Origin: Macrolepiota albuminosa
Taxonomy: Eukaryota; Basidiomycota; Agaricomycetes; Agaricales; Agaricaceae
Direction of reading: 5' to 3'
Assembly: GCA_027475525.1 (NCBI GenBank)
Contig: JAMWFC010000117.1
Span: forward strand, 854,183 to 918,182
DNA: 64,000 bases
In this document: positions 51,851 to 61,540 of the stretch, piece after piece
Layout: each line of letters opens with the position of its first letter
How positions within the stretch are numbered: the first letter of the stretch is position 1
The notes under the pieces: model-generated
The model's input: the letters and a program-made list of their open reading frames with translations, nothing else
Databases searched by the model: none
What the model was told of the DNA's origin: nothing
Program-made: the position numbers and the translations under genes

Positions 51851-53595
51851 CAGCAAAGTGAGTATTCCTAACCCATTCTTTTGACTTAGCTTTGGTCTAA
51901 TTTGTCACTCCATAGCAAACAGGAGGTGTTGGCGCCCTTAGCGCACTTGCAGGTGGAAGAGGAACTTGTGGCAAGGCACAAGGAGATCTCTCAGGATGCC
52001 CAGGAGATTATCAGAGCTCTGGATGAGCAGGAGAGAGTCAGGGAGTTGGCAGAGGAGATGGAGGAAGTTGCTGCAGGAAAAGCACCTGCCGCTAAGAGGC
52101 AGGCAGTAGTAGAGGGATTCGGCAAGGTCAGTCGCACTGACAGCACTTTGAGTCCAGTGTTGCCGGCTAGCAAGTCAGGCTCACCAAGGAAGCCGGCAGG
52201 TGCTTTTAAACGCAAGGTATGTGTTGACTCTTCTTGCCTTTGCCTACAGTTGCTAACGATACTTGCAGAGTCACAAGACAGCTTCTCAATATGCGGTAAG
52301 TCATTCTCTTTTTCTAGTCTTTCTATTTACTGTGATTCATTTAGGCACTGACGCAGTCCAGTTTTGACGACAAGGAGCTCAAAGGACTGCTGTTGCTGCG
52401 TCAGGAGGAAGCTGTCCTTGATAAAAAGCAAGAAGCCAGTGTTGTGATGGAGAAGATGAAGGAAGAGGAAGAAGACTGTTTCCCTGGTGATCTGGCAGGC
52501 ATTTAAGAAGGCATGAGGAGCGGTAAGTAACTTCTCTGTCTTCTTTAGTTTCTTGCTAACTCTTAGTGCTAGTGTGACAAATGCTGGGTGGACAACAACC
52601 CAGAAGGCTGTTGGTTCCTGACTGGAGCCCAGCCATGCTATTGTTGTGGTGCCCTCAAGCGCACATGTACTATTGACGGGGCCAAAAGTTGTGAGCATGG
52701 TGGGGTGCCAAATGCTCTTGTCAAGAAGATATTTTCCCATGCAGTTTTGATAAGAAAAGCAAGGGAGTTTGTGGAGAGGCAGAGAAAGAAGGTTGCCACT
52801 AGAGGAATGGTAGCTATTGGATGGGCCTCCTTGGCATTGCCAACACACCAAGGAGATAGAACTGAATTGATCAGCAATCAAGGCACTGGAGAGTGCCAAG
52901 GAACTTTGGTCTCAGAAAAATGACAAGTCCCTTCTCCAAGCAAAGGGAAGGGCAAGGCCAAGTGACCTCATGTGATATCGTCGCTCTTCTTCTCACCAGT
53001 TCCCAAAGACACTGAGATGGCAAATCTGAAGAAGGCCTTAGTGGCGAGTTGCCTGCCTCCTCAAGCTTCTGAGGCAGGTCCAAGTGGCCTCCTGTCATCC
53101 ATCCACTTGGCGGTGAGGTCCTTTGGTGAGGAACAGGAGTTGGGAGAGTGGGAACTAGTTGGTGACTCAGTGTCTCAGAAGGAGTGGGAAGAGGCCCCTG
53201 CAGATGTCAAGATGGGAAATAGTTCTAGGGAGAAAGCAGAGGTGGCAGCAATGGGAGGGGATGAAGACGCTGAGGATGAGAAAGAAGAGATCTTGGCAAC
53301 ACAGCGTGAAGATGATGAGGAGGAGGCACCAGCAAGGGAGGCAGTAGTGGCAGGAGTTGCCAGAGAGGAGCCTGAGTGGCAATGGCTCTCTCTCTATAGT
53401 AATGTCGCCTCCTGGGAGGTGTCAGACCCTGAGAACGTTGTTGGACTAGCACTTAGGTGCTCCATAGTTGCCAGGCTTAATTCTGTCTGGACCCCCCAGC
53501 CACAGCCAACCGTTACTGATGATGTCTTCAATTGGTTGGGTCAAGATCTTGTTTATCCAGTGGTGGCCTTGAACCTGCAGGAGATGTTGGAATAG
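51851..53595 (+). pseudogene. decayed element-associated gene with a Cys-rich motif and acidic tail
   Basis: Plus-strand pieces: a coiled-coil-like start (PLAHLQVEEELVARHKEISQ), a middle segment (DDKELKGLLLLRQEEAVLDK), then a Cys cluster CDKCW-x6-GCW-x8-CYCCG-x4-TC, and an acidic C-terminus (DEDAEDEKEEILATQREDDE) ending at 53595. In-frame stops occur before and after the Cys cluster (for example near 52505 and 52576), and both are of a kind that one C-to-T change could make. Similar Cys-cluster proteins are repeated in mushroom genomes, often near transposons; I know no function. Splice signals between pieces are partly visible. Confidence 0.45.
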
Positions 53596-54197
53596 TTTGT
53601 GCGCAGGGCAGCAACAATGGAGACAGCAATGGAGTGGGAGCAGAAATGAGTCTGGGGCCAGCTCATGGCACTTCGGTTGCGCTATTCTAACTTGGGTCAC
53701 AGCCTACATGTTCTTTGTGATTGCCAAGCAGATTGCCAAGCCACTCTGGATTGGCAAACCACCAATAATATCTTGCCAGGTGATCTTCTTCCCCTTTGTG
53801 ACTCCTCTTTGCCAGTTTCCAACGATTCCTTGCTGATAGATGACAATAGCAAGTAAATGGATCTTAGTGTAGATAGGCCATTTATGTATAGTTTTTTTTT
53901 GATAGTAGTTCAGTATATATATGATTCTGAGTCTGTGAAAGTAAGTCTTTTAAGTAAATTGATAAGTAAACACAGTTAGGAGGGGATCTTAGCAAAATTT
54001 TGCAAAGGGAAACACTCAGTAAGTCATTATAGCAAAAAACCCTTGGCAAGAGTTGCACAGTGTGCTAAGCATTGGCAACATGCTATCGCTGCGGCTTAAC
54101 CATGTAAGGAAATGTCTGTTGGATATAGTACAGTAAGTATTGGCAAGAAAGATAAGTAAGGTAAGTAATAGAAAAAGAGAGCTTATCAATATAGTCT
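53596..54197. other. transposon-flanking region, no gene
   Basis: About 600 AT-rich bases between the Cys-rich relic and the end of the minus-strand gypsy pol. It may contain that element's 3' LTR, but I cannot fix the ends. Confidence 0.4.
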
Positions 54198-57100
54198 TTT
54201 TTAATCATTTTCTTCTTCTTCAACCAGAGTCGGCAAATCATCATTGTTCAATAAGTCAGTTTCTTTAAGTTCTTTAAGTTTGGCGGTGTTAATATTTAGT
54301 GCTTCCAGCAGCAAGTCAATTTGTTCTCTGACAAGATATGGCAACAGGCAAAAGGCAGCAACAGGTTGATATAGTACTGACCCATTTAATTTACAGAACA
54401 CGTAAGCGCCTCCTTAGTTACAAGAGATAACTACCAAAGGTCCCAAACAGTGTGGGTGTATTTTCTTGTTGTATGAGGTCTTAATTTTGGAGTTGCACAT
54501 AAGCACTAGCACTCCTCTTGGGAAGTTGTAATCTTTGATAGTGACGCTATGTTTCATCTCAAACTGCAGGGCTGCTTGGCATTGTGCACTGAAGACTACC
54601 TCATGGAGTCACTCTAAATCTTCTTTTTGTTGTTGGAGGTCAATAGCTCGTCTGGCAATCAGATCAGTAGTTGCTAAGATGCTGTTGGATGCTGGCTGAA
54701 GGTAGGTTGCTTCTATAATATCAGCAGGGAGTAAAGGATGGGTGCCAGTAGCTGCATAATAAGGAGAACAACCCATGCACTTATGAATGGTAACTCTTTC
54801 CAACCAAAATACTGAATATGTTGCTTCACTCCAACAAGATTTGTCGCCATCGACTGCCTTGAAGAGTGCTTGTCAAACATCAAAGTGTGGTCTCTACCAG
54901 CCTATTGGTGCGCTTGTTGTAGCCAGATACTCGAATGTGATGGATGTTGTATTTCTTGGCAAGATATGTTGATGCTTTAATAATTGACACACCATTGTCC
55001 ATGACAATCTCTCTTAGCACTCCCCAACAGCAAATGACATTCTCAAATAGCCATTTGGCGACCGCCTCTGTGTTTTCTCTTTGAAGCATTTGAAATTCAG
55101 GCCAGTGGATTAGTAAGCAGCAACCTTAAATGATATACTTGTAGCAACCAGATTTGAACATATGCATGGTATTGACATAGATTTTGCTGAAGAGAGGAGC
55201 TGACATTGCAATGGTTAGCAGGATAAGTACTTGGTGCGTTTGTTGAGTTTGGCAGAGGTGGCAAGTTCTGATATACCAAGCAATGTTGGCACTAGCATGT
55301 GGCTACCAAAATTGTTCTAAGAGAGAGGTCCGAGTAGCATACAGACCTCTATGTTCTAGCTCATTGTACATGGCATGCAGGACATGCAAGCAACTTTCTG
55401 GCTTGATGACCAGTTTGTGAGCGCCATCTTGATTTTGCTGCCAAAGTCAGTTATTAGTAAAGAAGAAGTGTGTAGCGTATCAGATAAATGTCACATATTG
55501 TTTATTAGTAAGGCCTGCCAGTTGCTTGAGGTCTTGTATCTACTGTTCAACTATTAATAGGCAACTGTCTTCCATCTTGGCCTTAGCAGATCATGGCACA
55601 GCATCGTATGTCAAGTTTCTGCTGTCTTTTCTTAGCAGGTGAGGTTCTTGTATAACCTTTACTGGAGGCAAGTCTTGGCCAAGGATGCTTGCTGTGTAGA
55701 ATGTGAGAGGTGCGCTAAAGATCTTGGGTCAGTAAAGGACAAGGGAATGTAAAAGGATGCTAGTAGGTTGTTGCCAACGTAGCAAGGGAATTGGTTGTTG
55801 TATAAGGTGCACAAAACCATGTAATTAGTCAATTCAATCCTTAAAATTGCTATCAGCCTGTGGATCCACTGCCAGGTTGTCAGGCTGCCATGGTCACTTA
55901 GAGAGTCCATCTGGTCCATGAAAAGAGCTCTTGACGTGTACCAACTCAAAGTGAAACATGAAAATAGCGACTACCAAACAGTTCATACTAGCGGATGGCT
56001 GAATGTCAGAATTCTGCAGCATGCCTTTGATGTATCTAGTGTCGACTTTTACAATAAGGTTCCACACACCAATCAAATACATCTTTAGTGACTAGAAGGC
56101 TTTGAAGAGTCTATAAAGTTCCATTTTAGGCTGCTGTAGCAAGATTCCTGGTCATTTAGCATGATAGATCCAAAGCAGTTATAGCGTTACTGTTTCTGAT
56201 TATCGCTAAGGCACTGGCACAGGAAGTAGCCAACAGCAATGTACAAAGTATCCACTGTCAAGATAACAGAGTCGGCAGAGATATAGTCAATGAAAACCAG
56301 GGGCTTGGCATCTTATAGGGCTTTTACTAAGTCTTGTTATGCAGTGACCTGGTCTGGCCCAAATTCAAAGGGCTTGTTGGCATGGGTGAGTCGGTTAAGG
56401 GCATGTGCATGATAGACAAAGTTCTTGATAAATATCCTGAGAACACCAACGGTATCAAGGAAGGCACGGACTTCAGATAAGTTGCAGTAAGGACTCCATT
56501 GCTCCAAAAGTGCTAAGTAAGACTTGTCAGGAATGCGTCCATCAGGAGTGCAGATATAACCAAGTATTTTGAACCTTGACATGTAAAGTAGGAGCTTATG
56601 GCCATTAAAGGTTCCACTACTATACTTTATATGTTGGAGAACTTGGTTGAGCAGCTGGAAAAACTCCCATAGTGCTAAGTGAATGTTGGAGTTGTCGGGA
56701 TGAGTTGCTGGTAAGCTGTTTACAAGTCATCAGTTTTTGGGGCCTTTGATGCCAACATCATCAATGAAGCTAAAGACATTGTGTGGTATCTCGGGTTGGA
56801 GAATGAAAGTGATATCATCATGAAATATAAGGACTGAGTTTGTCTAGCCCATTGGTAAAGTAACTAGGCACAACGCACCAAACAGAGTTTGGAAAGTAGT
56901 AAGGTCACAGGAAGAAGGATGTATCAGGCATTTGTTGTAGCCAACATAGAGATCAAAGGTGGCGCTACAAATGCGCCCAGCAAAGGACTTGGCAACGTGG
57001 TCAGGAAAAGGCGATATGTCAGAGTGTTGGATGGTAACCCTATTTAGCAGTTTGAGGCTGTGGACTATGCATAGATTACTGTTTTTTTTGAGGACACAAA

Positions 57101-57228
57101 ACCATCAGAAGCAGTAAAAGCTGTCGGAGGGTTGGAAGATGCCAGCCTTAATCTTGGTCCTAATAATTTGGCAGACCTCGGCTTCAATTCCAGGCGGTAA
57201 TAGTCAATTGTGTTCTGTCCATGGCATA

Positions 57229-58252
57229 TGATGATGACGCCCAAAGTTTTGGTCAGCAACAAATGTAGCAATTGTGTTACTGTACCAAGAGTGTGCGTTG
57301 GGCGCGCTATAAGTGATGTGAGGAGTCCCGGGCAGGTCCCAGAGAACGCGTCTGCGAAAAAGGGTAAAAGTCGGTAACGGGGTCGGCAAGTGTCAAGCGC
57401 TAAGGTAAAGCGCCTAAGAAAAGAGCGGTAAGTGAACACGGCAAGGTCAGCGGCAAGAGCACGGTAAGCTTAGCGAGATCTAAGCGTCGATAATGCCTGC
57501 CGTAGTTGCAAGGCGCGAATAAGTCGAAGTTTAGCGAGAGTCTGCAACTGCCGACGAGTTCGACGTTGCCGACCGTAAATGAGCTTTTGAGCGTAAGGGA
57601 GACTGAAGTAAGTGGGGAACTCTGGTCTATTCGTCTGATGATGTATGTACAAGTCGGTAAGTAATATATATACTACAAGGAGTTCACCGTCGCCAGTGAC
57701 CAACCATCGCCAAAGTGCGGTAAACTGGAAAATTTCATAGGGGTAGCTCCAATGGTTTCAGATCCCTACCGTCCTTTGAGGACCCTTGGCGCCACCAGGC
57801 GGCAGATCGCGGTACTAAACCATCAATCCATCACCCTTCTGTCTGTCAGAACACCTAAGCGACGTTGGGCGCCAAATCGAGACGGTAAGCGGTGTCAGAC
57901 GCCAAGGTCAAACGCCAAGCTGTCCGTCAGTTTTTGATAGATCATCAAGCTTCTCGCTAAGCGCTGTCGTCAGTGACTGATGCCATCTGTCAGTTGTCAT
58001 TCTTGCTGCCGTCGGCGCTATCATTGATCGGATCTGCTTCTTGCCGTGCACGGCCGTCAGGAATGGCTTAAAATGGGTAGAACGCGTGCGCTAAGTTTGG
58101 AACGAGTGCGGCAAGGTTTCCGGAGCCGGTGCCGAGCCAATGGCTTAAAATGGGTAGAACGCGTGCGCTAAGTTTGGAACGAGTGCGGCAAGGTTTCCGG
58201 AGCCGGTGCCGAGCCTGCCATTGATGCGCCTAACCTGTATAGGGTCCTATCA
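57229..58252 (+). repeat. LTR-like repeat, copy B, inserted in gypsy pol copy 1
   Basis: Homologous to copy A; begins TGATGATGAC and ends GGTCCTATCA. Without the internal 77-bp duplication it measures 947 bp, against 927 bp for copy A. It separates two pol segments that are adjacent in other gypsy elements, so it came in later or is a solo LTR. CpG sites are largely kept. Confidence 0.75.
58062..58215. repeat. exact 77-bp tandem duplication (10 of 10)
   Basis: Bases 58062-58138 are repeated exactly at 58139-58215, inside LTR-like copy B. Copy A has no such duplication. Confidence 0.97.
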
Positions 58253-58859
58253 ATGAGGAATGGTCAGGATTATGGCAGGTGAGAAGAAATCTGTATGGAG
58301 GCTGCCATGTTCTGAGTTCTTCCAAGCAAAGGCTTTATTTTGCTTAGCGACGAGATTGGTAAGAACATCCAACTTATCTTTGATCAAGAATCCTGTATCA
58401 TGCTTCTTGGCAAACTGTTGCTGGTGCTCAGCGGTAAAATGTCCTGTGGGCTGAAAGGGTGGCAGATTCAGTGATAAGGTTGGCATGTTGGCAAGAGGGT
58501 CGCCAATGATCTGGTGATGATGCCAACTGTAGTTGGGTGTGCTGGATATATATGCAGTACAACACCATCTCCAGTGCTTGGCGTACATAGTTGTGAGGAG
58601 TCCCGACACCGTAAACAATGAAGACAAGATAGACAAGGCTAGTGCCTAACTTAGTGACAAAGTCAGAAAAAGCTAGCATGATTTGAATGCTAAGTGTAAC
58701 TGGATGCTCAAGAGGTTACAATTTGTTTTCATATACATGTGAAGTAGCTATTTTATATACTATGTGCTACCATGTTTTCCAAGATAAGTCCATCTGCAGC
58801 GCTACCTCCTAGCGCCTCTCCTTGTGGTTTCCTCTAACAGTGACCTATCAATGGCAACC

Positions 58860-61036
58860 CCTTGCACATGGATGACAGCGACCAATGGGGGTCCTTGCCA
58901 TGACTTATCTGAAGTTCGCGCCTTTCTTGGTACTGTAGCCGTTCTCAAGATATTTGTCAAGAATTTTGCCCATTGCACACATGCCCTTAACCAACTCACC
59001 TGTGCCAATGAGCCCTTCAAATTTGGACCAGACCAGGTCACTGCACAACGAGACTTAGTAAAAGCCCTACAAGATGCCAAGCCCCTAGTATCCATCAATT
59101 ATAGCTCTGCCAACACTGTTATCTTGGCGGTGGATACCTTGTACATTGCCGTTGGCTACTTCTTGTGCCAGTGCCTTAGCAACAATTGGAAACAGCGACG
59201 CTACAATTGTTTTGGGTCTATCACGCTAAACGACCAGGAATCTCGCTACAGTCAGCCCAAACTGGAACTCTATGGGCTCTTCAAAGCCTTCTGGTCACTA
59301 AAGATGTATTTGATTGGCGTGCAGAACCTTATTGTAGAAGTCGACGCTAGGTACATCAAAGGCATGCTGCAGAATCCTGATATCCAGCCATCTGCTAGTA
59401 TGAATTGGTGGGTAGTCGCTATCCTCATGTTTCACTTTGAGTTGGTACACGTCAAGAGCTCTTTCTACGGCCCAGATGGACTCTCTAGGCAACCACGGCA
59501 ACCTGGCGACCCGGCAGTGGATCCACAAGCTGATAGCAATTTCGAGGACTGGATTGACCGATTACACGGTTTTGTGCACCTTATACAACAGCCAATCCCC
59601 TTGCTATGACAGCAACAACCTACCAGTATCCTTCTACATCCCCTTGTCCCTTACCGACCCGAGATCTTTAGCGCACCCCTCACATTCTACACAGCAAGCA
59701 TCTTTGAACGAGACTTGCCTCCAGTAAAAGTTGTACAAGAACACCATCTGCTAAGAGAAGACGGCAGAAACCTGACTTACAATGCCGTTCCCTGACCTGC
59801 TAAGGCAAAGGCAGAAGACAGTCGTCTGTTAGTAGTCGAACAATGGATACAAGACCTCAAGCGACCGGCAGGCCTTACCGACAAACAATACACAACCTTT
59901 GTTCGATATGCTACTCATTTCTTCTTTACCGACAACCGCCTTTGGCGACGAAATTGAGATGGCGCTCACAAGCTGATCATCAAGCCAGAAAATTGTTTAC
60001 AGGTCCTGCATGCCATGCATGATGAACTAGGACATAAAGGTCTGTATGCTACCCAAGCCTCTCTTTTAGAACGGTTCTGGTGGCCACACGCTAGTGCTGA
60101 CATCGCTTGGTACATTAGGACTTGCCACCTCTGCCAAATTCAACAAACCCACCAAGTGCTTATCCCGCCAACCATTGCAACGCCAGCTCCCCTCTTCAGC
60201 AAAATCTACGTCGATACCATACACATGCCCAAATCTGGTCGCTACAAGTACATTATTCAAGGTCGTTGCTTGCTAATCCACTGGCCTGAATTTCGAATGC
60301 TTCAAAGAGAAAATATGGAGGTGGTCACTAAGTGGCTGTTTGAGGATGTCATTTGCTGTTGGGGAGCGCTAAGAGAAATTGTCATGGATAACAGTGCGCC
60401 AATTATCAAAGCGCTAACATATCTTGCCAAGAAATACAACATCCATCATATTCGAGTATCTGGCTACAACAAGCACGCCAATGGCCTGGTAGAGAGACCA
60501 CACTTTGACGTTTGGCAAGCACTCTTCAAGGCGGTCAATGGCGACGAGTCTCATTGGAGTGAGGCGACATATTCAGTATTTTGGTCGGAAAGAGTTACCA
60601 TTCGTAAGCGCATGGGTTGTTCTCCCTATTACGTGGCCACTGGCACCCATCCTTTACTCCCTGCCGACATTATAGAAGCGACCTACCTTCAGCCAGCACC
60701 TGACAGTATCCTAGCGACTACTGATCTGATCACCAGACAAGCTATTGATCTCCAGCAAAGGAAAGAAGATTTAGAGTGACTCCACGAGGTAGTCTTTAGC
60801 ACCTGTCACCAAGCAGCCCTGCAATTCAAAACCAAGCATAGCGCTACTATCAAGGATTACAACTTTCCAAGAGGAGCACTAGTACTTATGCGCAACTCCA
60901 AAATTGAGACCTCATATAACAAGAAAATGTGCCCACGCTATTTGGGACCTTTGGTAGTTATCTTTTGTAACCATGGAGGTGCTTACATGCTCTGTGAATT
61001 AGATAGTTCAGTACTACACCAACCTGTTGCCGCTGT
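58860..61036 (+). mobile_element. Ty3/gypsy pol, copy 2 (5'-truncated; interrupted at 61036)
   Basis: Plus-strand copy of the same family as copy 1. It starts inside the reverse transcriptase (DLSEVRAFLGTVAVLKIFVK), continues with RNase H (NDQESRYSQPKLELYGLFKA) up to a stop at 59609, and then the integrase: zinc-binding HDELGHKG and CHLCQIQ, core segments YVDTIHMPKSGRYKYI, CCWGALREIVMDNSAPI and YNIHHIRVSGYNKHANGLVE, to 60779. A C-terminal part (KDYNFPRGALVLMRNSKIET) follows in another frame and is cut at VLHQPVAA, where copy 1 goes on to its proper end. The D-D-E core spacing looks normal, but the element is not intact. Confidence 0.85.
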
Positions 61037-61540
61037 CACGACCCCTCCCCTCCGGAGTCACCCCGGGACACCCCCAGAACACCATCCGGGACCCTCCCTC
61101 CGACCCCACAGGACACGCCCCGCCATCACACACATCAGGACTGCCATCAGCCGCCACCAGCCCTGATCAACGATCAGATCACACAGCTTGATCCCAGCCA
61201 TCACGCATCACGCATCACAGCTCCCTCCACGCCAATTGATCGCGCGCCCCACATGCACGATCCAAGTATACAGTCCCTGCCTGCTACTCAATGACTCCCA
61301 GAACTCATCCCAGACACCCCGGAACTCCAAGACCCAGCCCCGTAGTACTTATAGCATAGTTCCCCGTTGTATTCGCTAGTCTTGATATTACACTGCTTTA
61401 ACTTGGTTACTTGAATTGTTGCATGTCCTCTACTTGACTGGTATGCATTGACTGGCATGCTTGGATAATCGCATGCTCTAAGATTGGTACGCACTTTGCG
61501 GCTTTAACTTACTAACCTGGTCTCGTCTTAGAACCTCCAG
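61037..61540 (+). repeat. 5' LTR of a younger Ty3/gypsy element (3' border approximate)
   Basis: A new, GC-rich sequence starts TGTCACGACCCC directly inside the coding sequence of gypsy copy 2. It is non-coding for about 500 bp and leads to a gag region. The end is uncertain because the partner LTR lies beyond the window. The bases GCCGC just before it may be the target-site duplication. Confidence 0.6.

Larger units (their letters stand above)
54198..58680 (-). mobile_element. Ty3/gypsy pol, copy 1 (decayed, interrupted)
   Basis: Read on the minus strand from 58680: an upstream pol part (HFTAEHQQQFAKKHDTGFLI), an interruption by LTR-like copy B (57229-58252), reverse transcriptase (SAKSF-like AKSFAGRICSATFDLYVGYN; LCLVTLPMG; FKILGYICTPDGRIPDKSYL), RNase H, the integrase core (ICCWGVLREIVMDNGVSIIK; YNIHHIRVSGYNKR), and a C-terminal end at 54201 (VREQIDLLLEALNINTAKL). 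Many frames are broken, though the order of domains is the standard gypsy order. Compared with copy 2 it has lost many CpGs. Confidence 0.85.

Noticed and set aside
53167..53452. Minus-strand ORFs rich in Leu, Pro and His
   Set aside because: They mirror the acidic plus-strand coding region.
57065..57439. Minus-strand ORF of 124 codons
   Set aside because: It spans the border between gypsy pol and the inserted LTR-like repeat in a frame that matches neither; a chance ORF.
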